A stretch of 64,000 nucleotides of DNA from Planctomycetota bacterium (GTDB lineage Bacteria > Planctomycetota > UBA8742 > UBA2392), in the NCBI GenBank assembly GCA_016712285.1, contig JADJRK010000001.1, positions 2,542,001-2,606,000 on the forward strand. Reading direction: 5' to 3'. The notes beneath the pieces were generated by a model that ran no database searches, had not been told where the DNA came from, and saw nothing but the letters and a program-made list of their open reading frames with translations. The number at the start of each line of letters is the position of its first letter. Positions within the stretch are counted from its first letter, which is position 1. The position numbers were made by a program, and so were the translations under genes. Positions 1 to 8,415 of the stretch are shown here, in pieces.

Positions 1-177
1 GAAAGTGTGGCAATCAACTGCAAAGACTGCACGCGCGACGAAGTCTTGAATTTGGCGAGCCTGAGGGCGCTGAAACACCTGACGCTGAGCCTCAAGTTGG
101 AAGACCCCAGCGCATTTCGCCGGGAGTTTGAAAAACGAAGGCCAGACATCCGCCTGTGCCTAGTTCCCTTGGCGTAA
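1..177 (+). CDS. C-terminal end of an unknown leucine-rich protein (5' truncated)
   Basis: The frame is open from the first base to a TAA at 175-177, giving the last 58 residues of a protein whose start lies outside the window. The segment LASLRALKHLTLSL looks like one leucine-rich-repeat turn and is followed by a charged tail. No family can be assigned from this fragment. It lies inside the integrated element that ends at the tRNA-Arg fragment near 4858, so it is probably accessory cargo. Confidence 0.45.
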   Translation, partial: ESVAINCKDCTRDEVLNLASLRALKHLTLSLKLEDPSAFRREFEKRRPDIRLCLVPLA

Positions 178-317
178 GAATCGCAGCGGACAGGCAATTG
201 GCTGGGGGGTCCAACGCGCTGCGCATCGAGTTGCTCTATAGGGTGCATTCACCGCTCGCAACCAACTCTTAGCCAGGAATGGCAGACCCAGAACCATCGG
301 CATGAATTAGCGATTCG

Positions 318-1427
318 GTGGCCATGGCTGCGAGGGATGGGGCAATGAGCAAAGCCGAAATGCGACCCGCCATTGTGGGAGCATTTGTCGACAATTTTCG
401 GTCGATTCAGGATGAGATGCAACGCGACGCCGGGACGCCTCTATGGCGTCGGGCTGCGGTTTTGCCCCATGGCGACACCGCAACGGCTGTTCCCCTGCAA
501 GAGCTTGATCTTCACTCCGTCCTTGGCGGCGCTCGCGTTACTTCTGTCCGGGCGGACGTGGAGCCTGTTCAGCCGTTTGCGATGATGCCCACTACCCCTG
601 ATTACAGCCGGCCAGATCAGGGCGTATTTGACGGCGCGGAGGTTGCCGGTTCCGCGTTCGTCCCGCCCGCTCCGCCCGAAGGGCCGGCCGCCTTGATCCA
701 CTACGACGCCACGCAGGACCCCGCGTACTACCACCAGGCGCCCCCGGCGCTGTCCGGTCCTCCGGCTGTGACCTTGCGCGAGCTTGTGGACCCGCTGGGC
801 ATGCATCCGGGCCCTTCGGCTTGGATTCACCAGACCCGCGTCGCCAGCAGTTTCACCGCGGACACCCGAAGTGCTGGGCAGAGGTAACAGTGTGTGGCGG
901 CACGCCGACGTCGCGAGCCAGCTAGAACATCTCATCGATCCCGGACACCGGCGTGGGTCGCCTAACCGTCACGATCGCGACCGATTTGTCGAGTGCCAAC
1001 TGGTGCTGTGGCGCCATAGCTGAAAGCGCGATCACCGGGGACGTGTTCGTGGTCTGTATCCGCATCGCGACACAGGCCGCCGGTTCGGTTGAGCTCTTCC
1101 GCTTGCGCGAAAACATCGACACTGGCAGCGACCCTGTCGTCGCAGACCCGGCGGCTTGGCACATGAACGGACTAGTGATCTATCAACGTACTGGTCGAGT
1201 TGATCGCCCTTACTATGAGGGATGCAACCGTGGCCCTGATGCACGTAGAGACTATCGACCACCACACGGCGCAACGGACTGCGACAGACCAAGCCGTCAA
1301 CGCCGAATTTGCGCCGCAGGCGTATGCGTCTGTGGTTGAACGGATCACCCGCCAGCAATACGCGCAGCTACGAAGCAGGTGGCATACAGGGCAATGGAGT
1401 CCAGACAAGTCGGCCAATTGCCAGTAA
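318..1427 (+). pseudogene. Possible decayed or frame-broken coding region
   Basis: Three protein-like stretches lie in the same direction but in changing frames: 318-887, 926-1190 (containing LTVTIATDLSS) and 1179-1427 (containing VETIDHHTAQRT). Stops separate them: the 926 frame is closed upstream by a TAG at 923-925, and the 1179 frame by a TGA at 1176-1178. Their composition looks like translated protein rather than antisense, which suggests one gene broken by frameshifts or a few small unrecognised genes. I do not recognise the product. No gene can be called with confidence anywhere in 178-1577. Confidence 0.25.
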
Positions 1428-1525
1428 TTTCTATTTCAGAACCCCACAAGGAAGAAGCGATGGCCGGGGCACTCGCTTTGTGCTTGCGGAGTGGGACATG
1501 CGCGCCGGCGCGTTGGCGCTTGCTT

Positions 1526-1558
1526 CCGCCGGCTCCCGCCTGGGGGCGGGGCCGGCGG
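1526..1558. repeat. Strong GC-rich hairpin downstream of rep
   Basis: The arms 1526-1540 and 1545-1558 pair over 14 base pairs with one bulged T (1534) around a four-base loop. It lies 20 bases beyond the rep stop codon. It is not followed by a T-run on either strand, so it is not a classical terminator. Rolling-circle plasmids carry hairpin origins, so an origin role is possible but unproven. Confidence 0.4.
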
Positions 1559-1577
1559 CGCCAACCACGCGGGCGTG

Positions 1578-2660
1578 TTATGGCTCACACCGTGCACGGC
1601 AGGCGTCGAGGTCGCAAAGCTGCTTGCGAATCGCAGGCGAACCGAATCGATTGAGCGTACGCCAGATGACCCCGGCGGCAGCTTGCGACTCGCTTGTCTC
1701 ACGCTCATGGATAAGCATCTCCAAGGCCAGCCTTTCCGCGGCTTTGTCGCCGCGCTTTATCCTGGTTAGTACCCCGACATAGGAGTCCCGCTGTCTGCCC
1801 TGCCTTTCGTCTTCCGCGTTTCGTGCCTCCCGTTCCGCGACTCTCAGCTTGCGGGCCCGGCGACCCCACTCTTTGCTGGGCTGGATCATGTGCCTTCGGA
1901 ACGTGGCGACATCAATCGACCGAATCTGCTCGTGGGTAAACGTGCTAAGGTCCGCAAGCTTGATCGGGTACCCAACCACTTCCGCAATGCCGGACTCGAC
2001 GTGCTTGATTCCTTTGATGTCCACGCCATTAGGAGCGATGATACGCCCGCAGACCTTTTGAACGGCCTTGCGCCAACAGGCAATGATGCTGTCCAGCGGC
2101 CAGTAGGACGCGCCGATCAAGAAGTGAGCGTGGGGATGGAAGCCGTTGTTGTTAGAATTCGTGACTTCGGTTCCACGCAGATAGCCTTGGACGTGCTCTC
2201 GAAACGGCACGGACCGCGTGAATATTCGCAACGCATCGAACAACCAGGTCATGAGCTGGCCGAGGTCGTCAGATTGCGTGTGCGGAATCGTGGTCGTCAG
2301 CAGCGAAAATCGGTATCCCTCTTCACATAGTTCTTCAAACAGAGGCACGTATAGGCCGCGATACGTCGCCGCCTTTGCGTCATGGCAGTACGGGCACAGC
2401 CCTGCTTTGCAGCGCGCCCGGGCCACTGAGTGCAATCTGCCACCGACGCTGATGACTAATCCGGGATACTCGCGGCATTGCCGCATCCTTTTCAGTCTTG
2501 AGTGGTTCTCGCGTGCGGTTCTGTTGTCTTCGTTTGTCTTGGCGAGCACATTAGGGGTCAGCGCGTTGAGCACCCTTTCACGCACTTCGGCTTGCTTCTT
2601 TGCGCGTGCGGAATCGCGCAGGTCCCCGTCTTTGACGGGACCAACAGCTTTGGCGGGCAC
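1578..2660 (-). CDS. Rolling-circle replication initiator, Rep_1-like HUH protein
   Basis: This 360-residue protein should nick one strand at a replication origin and attach covalently to the 5' end. A cysteine cluster (CKAGLCPYC, residues 84-92) precedes a beta strand FSLLTTTIPH (118-127, motif 1). The metal-binding HUH-type motif HPHAHFL is at 175-181, and Tyr231 in VVGYPIK is the likely catalytic tyrosine. This order matches plasmid Rep_1 proteins. Translation starts at GTG (2660), two bases after the stop of the upstream small gene, so the two are co-transcribed. Next to an integrase it suggests an element that can replicate after excision. The family call is good; the origin is not identified. 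Confidence 0.8.
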   Translation of the reverse strand: MPAKAVGPVKDGDLRDSARAKKQAEVRERVLNALTPNVLAKTNEDNRTARENHSRLKRMRQCREYPGLVISVGGRLHSVARARCKAGLCPYCHDAKAATYRGLYVPLFEELCEEGYRFSLLTTTIPHTQSDDLGQLMTWLFDALRIFTRSVPFREHVQGYLRGTEVTNSNNNGFHPHAHFLIGASYWPLDSIIACWRKAVQKVCGRIIAPNGVDIKGIKHVESGIAEVVGYPIKLADLSTFTHEQIRSIDVATFRRHMIQPSKEWGRRARKLRVAEREARNAEDERQGRQRDSYVGVLTRIKRGDKAAERLALEMLIHERETSESQAAAGVIWRTLNRFGSPAIRKQLCDLDACRARCEP

Positions 2661-2662
2661 CG

Positions 2663-2911
2663 TTAACCCGCCGCCTTCCTGGCGTTTGCCGCCTCAGTCG
2701 GAGACAGCACGAGGCGTCGCTTGGCGGCGACCTCGTCAAGCCAGCGCTTCATCTCCTGTACCGAAACCAGAATCGGGGCGTTGCACCCGGGACGAACCCG
2801 TATGCCCTTCAGCCGCCCTGCCAGAACTTCTGCCCGCAAGCTGGAAGCCTTAATGGCCCCACCAAACACCGACTGCCACTCTTTGAGTGGCTTGAACTGC
2901 ATGGACTCCAT
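2663..2911 (-). CDS. Small DNA-binding protein, excisionase-like
   Basis: The 82-residue product is basic and probably helix-turn-helix: a helical segment (SSLRAEVLAGRLKGIRV) is followed by PILVSVQEMKRWLDEV. That resembles the winged-helix layout of excisionase or MerR-like proteins that choose a helix, state a modification and end with a recognition strand. It directly precedes rep (two-base gap) and shares its strand, so it may control rep or act with the integrase as a directionality factor. The family is inferred from shape only. Confidence 0.5.
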   Translation of the reverse strand: MESMQFKPLKEWQSVFGGAIKASSLRAEVLAGRLKGIRVRPGCNAPILVSVQEMKRWLDEVAAKRRLVLSPTEAANARKAAG

Positions 2912-3212
2912 CCGTAGTCATTTCTTTGCTGCCCGCGCCGACACAGCCCTAAGATCGTTTCCGGGACCTCCCGGGAACGTGGTCGCAGCTTTCGCTGCAG
3001 GCACGAGTAGGCAGACGGCCGAGACACGCTGCCCGCTTTGCCCTGACACAGCCATCGAAAACTCACTGACCAACTCAGTGGTGATGGATGCCGGCAAGCG
3101 AATTGCATTGCTCGACGCGGTCGCCGTGATCAGAAAAAACCACACCATACCGGCACTGTCAAACCGATATCCGAGAATTCAGAAAGATAGAGTTGGCGAC
3201 CCCTGGGCCGCT
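2912..3212. other. Intergenic region between integrase and rep operon
   Basis: No convincing gene on either strand. It probably holds the promoter for the minus-strand hth-rep pair, but I see no clear promoter boxes, and the integrase stop codon closes its right side. Confidence 0.5.
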
Positions 3213-4565
3213 TCACGTGGCTTCAAGTAGCTTCCGACGTGCCGTTGTGCGACCAAGTCTGGCAGCCTCATCCATCGTGGCAATAGACTCGATCATTGGG
3301 GCCAACCCCATTGCCTCATCCATTGTTGCGGCAAGGTTGCGATCCAGTACCTGGGCCCGATAGTGGCGTTCTGCCACGCCTGCAGAGTGCCCTTGCCACA
3401 GCGCTGCCACAGTGGACGGGACGCCGAGCGAGGCCGCATAGCTTGTGAAGTTCTGGCGCAGCATCTGCGGCCCGATCCGTTCGAGTTTCGCGCGCTGGTT
3501 GACCATCTGCCAACCGGACTTCGGAAACGCCGGTGCCTCAATCTTGTCGTGCGGCAGGACGTACACGGCCTTTGGCGCAGCCTCGCGCCACGCCTTGAGC
3601 AACCCCAGCAGGCCAGGAGACACGTCGCCCTCCGGTGCGCCGACCAGGGGCAGCACCCGAGTTCGGCCTGTCTTTTGCGCGTGGATCGTCAGGCGACCCC
3701 GGTCGAGATCGACGTCTTCCCACTTGAGGCCCAGGGCTTCGCCGAGTCGGCAGCCGGTCAGGGCCAGTATCAGGAACAGGCGACTCACGGGCGTTGACGG
3801 CTTGACCGGCGGTGCCTGATCGAACTCTTCTCGCTTGCCGCTTGGCTTGCGCCGCCTGACCGAAACCTTGAGTTTCGGTGACTCCCACTCCAGGGCCGCT
3901 TTGAGAAAGCCGGTCAGTTCCTTGGGTGAGAATGCCTTGGGCATGTCCAGTTCAACGCGTTGCGGCTTGAGCGGTTTCTTGAGCGGCTTGTAGTCGGGAA
4001 ACACCGGCGGCCGCAGGTCGTCAAGAAATGAAAGGCACGCCTTCAGGTTACGACGGTAAAGGTTGAGCGTTGCGGCCGAGCGGCGAACCGATGCCTTACC
4101 GCGTCGCGTCTTCTCTTGTGCCAAGTCTTGAAAGTACGCGGAAAGCAGCCGCGCATCGAGCGCCCCGGTCGTCAGCGCACCGTGGCCTTCAAGCTTGAGC
4201 CAGTCGGTGAAGTGGCCGATGGTTTTGGAGATCATCACGCCACTCTTGTCGCTCAGGCCCGCCCGAGCTTCGGGGTTTTTCTCGCGCGACTGCACACGCT
4301 TCTCGCAGTTCTTCAAGTACAATCCGATCGCATCCGTAAGCGGCGTGTCGTAAGCGAGGCGACCGCCGCGCCGGACGACTTCCGTTTCGTCAAGTTTTTC
4401 ATTGAGCCGGTACTCCTTGACCAGTTCGGCCCGATCTTCGGCGTTGGTTGCGTCCAGGCTGGCGCAGAGCACGCGCTTGTTCTTGCCGGTCGCGTGGTCG
4501 CGGTAGAACAGGTAATGCTCTCCGCGCCACTTGAGCACTCGCGCGCTGGCCTTTTCTCTTGGCAT
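3213..4565 (-). CDS. Tyrosine recombinase / integrase
   Basis: This phage-type integrase of 450 residues (ATG at 4565; an alternative GTG at 4619 would add 18) catalyses site-specific recombination between element and chromosome. A SAM-like core-binding domain covers roughly residues 80-200. The catalytic domain has the first arginine in TGCRLGEALGLKWEDV (about 270), the lysine in HAQKTGRTR, the second arginine in PQMLRQNF (about 369), and the histidine and tyrosine in GHSAGVAERHY (Tyr about 400). The usual His of the HxLR box is Gln here. A long basic insertion (SVRRRKPSGKR) lies before the first arginine. It reads away from the tRNA-Arg fragment 250 bases upstream, the expected attachment site. 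Confidence 0.88.
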   Translation of the reverse strand: MPREKASARVLKWRGEHYLFYRDHATGKNKRVLCASLDATNAEDRAELVKEYRLNEKLDETEVVRRGGRLAYDTPLTDAIGLYLKNCEKRVQSREKNPEARAGLSDKSGVMISKTIGHFTDWLKLEGHGALTTGALDARLLSAYFQDLAQEKTRRGKASVRRSAATLNLYRRNLKACLSFLDDLRPPVFPDYKPLKKPLKPQRVELDMPKAFSPKELTGFLKAALEWESPKLKVSVRRRKPSGKREEFDQAPPVKPSTPVSRLFLILALTGCRLGEALGLKWEDVDLDRGRLTIHAQKTGRTRVLPLVGAPEGDVSPGLLGLLKAWREAAPKAVYVLPHDKIEAPAFPKSGWQMVNQRAKLERIGPQMLRQNFTSYAASLGVPSTVAALWQGHSAGVAERHYRAQVLDRNLAATMDEAMGLAPMIESIATMDEAARLGRTTARRKLLEAT

Positions 4566-4575
4566 AGTTCGTTCC

Positions 4576-4681
4576 GTGTACGAATTGTGTACCGAGCGAC
4601 AGCCCGCGTTGGCTTGCACTGACTTCTGGCGGGTGCAAACAGGCTACAATCCGCGACAGGTCTTGTACACGATTCGTACAC
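4576..4681. promoter_or_regulatory. 17-bp inverted repeat upstream of integrase
   Basis: GTGTACGAATTGTGTAC at 4576-4592 and GTACACGATTCGTACAC at 4665-4681 are inverted copies with one mismatch in 17, 72 bases apart. The left copy is 11 bases upstream of the integrase ATG. They could be arm-type integrase or excisionase sites or operators for self-regulation. A second partial GTACACGATTC unit overlaps the right copy. Confidence 0.55.
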
Positions 4682-4811
4682 GATTCCCAACGAAAACGAC
4701 CCAAAGCCAGCAGAAGCGACGAAAAGCAAATACAGCCTGCATCGCGCTTAAAATACGGCCTATACGGCCAGAGACGCATCACGTCGAAAGTCCGAAAAAG
4801 TGGCTTGCAGA

Positions 4812-4858
4812 GACTACGGATCAGAAGGCTAGAGGTTCGACTCCTCTCGGGTGTACCA
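4812..4858 (+). other. tRNA-Arg(ACG) 3' fragment, attachment site
   Basis: The bases read as the 3' part of a tRNA: the end of the anticodon arm with loop CTACGGA (anticodon ACG), variable loop AGGCT, T-arm AGAGG-TTCGACT-CCTCT, acceptor strand CGGGTGT and encoded ACCA. No matching 5' half (an expected ACACCCG or GCACCCG acceptor followed by a D-arm) occurs upstream. The identity to a tRNA therefore starts inside the anticodon arm, as expected for the partial copy left by integrase-mediated insertion. The intact gene should lie left of the window. Confidence 0.75.
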
Positions 4859-4866
4859 GCCTAAAG

Positions 4867-4900
4867 ACCGCCTCTGGAGCCAATCCAGAGGCGGTTTGCG
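4867..4900 (+). terminator. Hairpin terminator behind the tRNA-Arg fragment
   Basis: Perfect 12-bp stem ACCGCCTCTGGA / TCCAGAGGCGGT around the loop GCCAA, followed by TTGCGTTTG. It is probably the original terminator of the tRNA-Arg gene, now separated from it by the element. Bases 4901-5100 hold no recognisable gene. Confidence 0.7.
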
Positions 4901-5100
4901 TTTGAGTACAAAGCTCGGCGCGGATCTCATCCGCGCAGTTGGAAGCGCGGGCTTGTTGAGTATTCGTTGATGCAGAGCGGCTGCGCAATAGTCGGCACAT
5001 CGCTCGGCCCACGCTGGCGGCCTTTGCTGCGGCCATGGTGTTTGCTGGCCCGGTTGGCCTTGGTTTGGCGGTCTTGGCATAATTGTTCAGGGCCTCGACT

Positions 5101-8100
5101 TCAGCGAAAGTCGCGGGAAGGCGCATGCGGCCTGCGGCTATCTGATCCCACGTCATCTTCGACTTGCGAAAGCGACCTAACGCGCAAGTGCACCACCTTG
5201 CCTGTGCGCGTTGACGTGCCGTCCTGCCGGAATTCAGCGCTGCGTTCCACTGTGCCTCGAGCAATGATAGGCAGCTGGCTGAGGGCGGTCTGACGATAGT
5301 CCTCGAATGTCTTGGGTGTCAGCATCAAATTGGCGATGCCGGTTTCATCCTCCATCGAGAAGAAGAGCATCTTGCCTTCCCCGGGGCGTTGACGGACGGT
5401 GACCCAGCCGGCGACTTTCACCGAATCGCCATGGGATGCATCGGCAAGTTGCCGCGAGGTCAGCACGCCATGGCGGTCCAGCGCCGGCCTGACGAACTGG
5501 AGAGGGTGAGAGGTAAGCGACAACCCCGTCGCGCCGTAGTCCAGATTCATAGACTCGATATCGGTCAGCCCGGCCAGCAGCGGCTGGGACTCACGTTCAG
5601 CGGCATTGGCGAACAGGTCGCCCGTCGGCAAGCGACGTCCGAGCAGTTGCCAAAGCGCTTCGCGCCGCGCCACTCCTGTCGAATCAAACGCGCCCGCCTG
5701 CGCCAGAAGCGCGAACTCGCGCCAGCCAATCGGAGCGCCAATGGCCTGCAAGCGCCGCGCAAAGTTCGCCGGTGAGTCAAATGGCGCGGTCCCTCGTTCG
5801 GCCATCACAGCCAGCGCCGCCTGTTCACGCATGCCCTGAAGCTGCCGCATACCCATGCGCAACGCGGGGCCGTGCTTTCCCCAGTCGGCGGACGTCGCGT
5901 CGAGCGAAGCGGGCGTGTACTCGCCGACGGTTTCCAGCGTGTTGTCCCAGTCGCTGTGGTTGACGTCGACGGGCCGGACCTCCACACCATGGTCGCGGGC
6001 GTCGCGAATCAGCACTCGTGGCGGATAGAACCCCATGGGCAGGCTGTTCAACAGCGAGGCGGTGAAAGCCGCGGGATAGAAGCGTTTCAAGTAGCTGCTG
6101 ACGTACGACAGCAGCGCGAAACTGACCGAATGGCTCTCCGGAAAGCCATAGTTGCCAAAACCCTTGATCTGTTCATAGACACGCATCGCGTATTCTTCCG
6201 CAACACCGCGCTTGCGCATGCCCTCAATCAGCATGATTCGATAGTGGTCGAGCTTGCCGTCGCCGCGCCAACCGGAGATGGACTTGCGCAGCTTGTCCGC
6301 CTCGCCGGGGCTGAAGCCCGCGATGTCTACCGCAAGCCTCATCACCTGTTCCTGAAACAGCGGAATGCCGAGCGTACGAACGAGTGCGGGCTTTGCGTCA
6401 GGATGCGGGTAGTCGATCTCCTCTTCCCCGTTCCGGCGACGCAAGTAGGGATGAACCATGCCGCCCTGGATCGGTCCCGGCCGCACGATCGCGACCTCCA
6501 CCACGAGGTCATAGAACTCGCGCGGCTTCAGGCGCGGAAGCATCGCCATCTGGGCGCGGCTCTCGACCTGAAACGTGCCAATGCTGTCAGCGTGCTGGAG
6601 CATGACATAGAGGGCTTTGGCTTCCGGCGACTCACCCTTGCCGTCCGGGTCGGTGGCCAGGCAAGTGGCGAGGTCAAAGCTTCGGCCGCCATGCTTTTCA
6701 AGCATTGCAAAGCACTTCCGAACCGCAGTGAGCATGCCGAGGCTCAGAATGTCCACCTTGAGGATACCCAGGGTATCAATGTCGTCCTTGTCCCATTCGA
6801 TAACGCTGCGGCCCTCCATGGCCGCATTCTCGATCGGGACCAGTTCATCCAGGCGTCCCCGGGTCATCACCATGCCGCCGACGTGCTGCGACAGGTGCCG
6901 CGGAAAGCCCCGAATGCGACGCGCAAAGGCCAGCGCAGTCCGGAGTTCATTGGAAGCCGGATCAAGGCCGACCTCGACCAGGCGCTTATCTGTCGAGTCG
7001 ATGTCGTCAAACCAGTGGTGAGACTTCGACAACCGGTCTACCTGGTCTACGGTCAGACCCAGCGCGCGTCCGGCCTCGCGCAGCGCGCTCCGCGAACGAT
7101 AGTGGATGACGGTGGCGCACATGCCTGCGCGTTCGCGGCCGTACTTATCATAGACATACTGGATCACCTCCTCGCGGCGCTCGTGTTCGAAGTCAATGTC
7201 GATGTCCGGCGGTTCTGCGCGTTCGCGGGACATGAAGCGCTCAAACACAAGTTCGTGGTGCGCGGGATCAACGCTGGTTACGCCCAGACAGAAGCAGACA
7301 GCGCTGTTGGCCGCGCTGCCGCGCCCCTGGCAGAGGATTCCCTCGCCGCGGGCAAATCGGACAATGTCGTACACGGTCAGGAAGTATGGTTCGTACTGCA
7401 GGGCGGCAATGATCCCAAGCTCGTGCTCCAGTTGGGCGCGGACCTTCTCCGGCACCTGCTCGCCGTAGCGCCGGCGCGCCCCTGACCAGACTTCGCGGCG
7501 CAGATAGTCCGTCGGCGAGAGGCCGTCTTGGGTGACCTCGTGCGGATACTCGTAGCGCAACTCATCCAGCGAAAAACTGCACGAGTCCGCGATCTCCAGG
7601 GTGCGCTTCACCGCGGCCGCGTGGTCGGCAAACAACGCGCTCATCTCCTCGCCCGACTTGAGGCGCCGCTCGGCGTTGGGAAAGAGCGCGTGGGCGGCCT
7701 GATCAATGCGCAGGCCCTCGCGCACGCAGGTCAACACGTCCTGCACTGGCTTGCACGCGGCGTCGTGGAAATGCACGTCGTTGACCGCGACCAGAGGCAA
7801 TCGGAGAGCTTCTGCCAGCACGCGCGCGGCCTTGAGTCGGCTCTCCTGACCCGCATCCAGAAGGCGCATCATCGCCACGGAGAGACGTCCCTCGAACAAC
7901 GGCAACAGGGGCGCGAGTTCTGCCGCCACAGTCATGGGCCCCGGCAGCAGCACAGCCTGCAAATCGGAAGCAAAGCCGGCGAAGTCGGCGACGGAGAGAT
8001 CGCACTTGCCCTTCCCGGTGCGGCGTTTGCCGATGGTAAGCAGCCGGCAAAGGTTGCCGTACCCCGTACGGTTCATCGCGTAGAGGCACAGCGTAACTCC

Positions 8101-8415
8101 CTTCTGCAGGGGCACGCGGGCGCCAATCAGCAGCTTCAAGCCATACTCGCGCGCGGCTTCGTGGGCACGCACGACACCTGCGAGACTGTGCCAGTCAGTG
8201 ACTGCAAGCGCCGACAAGCCCAGTTCAACGGCGCGGCGCACAAGCTCTTGCGCGTGGCTTGCGCCTCGCAGGAAGCTGAAGTTCGTACAGCAGACCAGTT
8301 CGGCATAGGGCGTGACATTCTGCGGCCGCTGCGGGGGTGCCGTCGCGCTCTCCGCCTGCGCTAGTACCATGCGGTACGCTTCCCGAGGGCCGTGCGGATC
8401 CTGGAAGTGCGGCAT
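5101..8415 (-). CDS. dnaE2: Error-prone DNA polymerase DnaE2 (ImuC)
   Basis: This C-family polymerase of 1104 residues works with ImuA and ImuB in damage-induced mutagenesis. The N-terminal PHP domain starts YAELVCCTNFSFLRGASH, and the catalytic aspartates are in PPDIDIDFEHERR (about residue 405). The finger region EQVMRLAVDIAGFSPGEADKLRK and the C-terminal OB segment (DSVKVAGWVTVRQRPGEGKM) are present, and the protein ends in SRDFR, close to the RDFH end typical of DnaE2. The ATG at 8415 overlaps the imuB stop (ATGA), indicating translational coupling; a GTG further upstream was rejected for that reason. Length is normal for the family. Confidence 0.95.
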   Translation of the reverse strand: MPHFQDPHGPREAYRMVLAQAESATAPPQRPQNVTPYAELVCCTNFSFLRGASHAQELVRRAVELGLSALAVTDWHSLAGVVRAHEAAREYGLKLLIGARVPLQKGVTLCLYAMNRTGYGNLCRLLTIGKRRTGKGKCDLSVADFAGFASDLQAVLLPGPMTVAAELAPLLPLFEGRLSVAMMRLLDAGQESRLKAARVLAEALRLPLVAVNDVHFHDAACKPVQDVLTCVREGLRIDQAAHALFPNAERRLKSGEEMSALFADHAAAVKRTLEIADSCSFSLDELRYEYPHEVTQDGLSPTDYLRREVWSGARRRYGEQVPEKVRAQLEHELGIIAALQYEPYFLTVYDIVRFARGEGILCQGRGSAANSAVCFCLGVTSVDPAHHELVFERFMSRERAEPPDIDIDFEHERREEVIQYVYDKYGRERAGMCATVIHYRSRSALREAGRALGLTVDQVDRLSKSHHWFDDIDSTDKRLVEVGLDPASNELRTALAFARRIRGFPRHLSQHVGGMVMTRGRLDELVPIENAAMEGRSVIEWDKDDIDTLGILKVDILSLGMLTAVRKCFAMLEKHGGRSFDLATCLATDPDGKGESPEAKALYVMLQHADSIGTFQVESRAQMAMLPRLKPREFYDLVVEVAIVRPGPIQGGMVHPYLRRRNGEEEIDYPHPDAKPALVRTLGIPLFQEQVMRLAVDIAGFSPGEADKLRKSISGWRGDGKLDHYRIMLIEGMRKRGVAEEYAMRVYEQIKGFGNYGFPESHSVSFALLSYVSSYLKRFYPAAFTASLLNSLPMGFYPPRVLIRDARDHGVEVRPVDVNHSDWDNTLETVGEYTPASLDATSADWGKHGPALRMGMRQLQGMREQAALAVMAERGTAPFDSPANFARRLQAIGAPIGWREFALLAQAGAFDSTGVARREALWQLLGRRLPTGDLFANAAERESQPLLAGLTDIESMNLDYGATGLSLTSHPLQFVRPALDRHGVLTSRQLADASHGDSVKVAGWVTVRQRPGEGKMLFFSMEDETGIANLMLTPKTFEDYRQTALSQLPIIARGTVERSAEFRQDGTSTRTGKVVHLRVRSLSQVEDDVGSDSRRPHAPSRDFR

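Larger units (their letters stand above)
1..4858. mobile_element. Right-hand part of an integrative element inserted in tRNA-Arg
   Basis: The segment holds a rolling-circle Rep protein, a small putative DNA-binding (excisionase-like) protein and a tyrosine recombinase read towards the left, and it ends at a 47-base 3' fragment of tRNA-Arg(ACG). Tyrosine recombinases commonly use tRNA 3' halves as attachment sites, so the element should extend left of base 1 to an intact tRNA-Arg. No conjugation genes are visible, so it could be an integrated plasmid, an integrative mobilizable element or a phage-plasmid remnant. The boundary at 4858 is seen in the sequence; the left boundary is not. Confidence 0.6.

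Noticed and set aside
4812..4858. Complete tRNA gene
   Set aside because: No 5' acceptor strand or D-arm lies upstream; only the 3' part from the anticodon arm is present.
5872..7485. Plus-strand open frame of 537 codons
   Set aside because: Antisense to dnaE2; composition is Arg/His/Ala-rich shadow and contains no domain.
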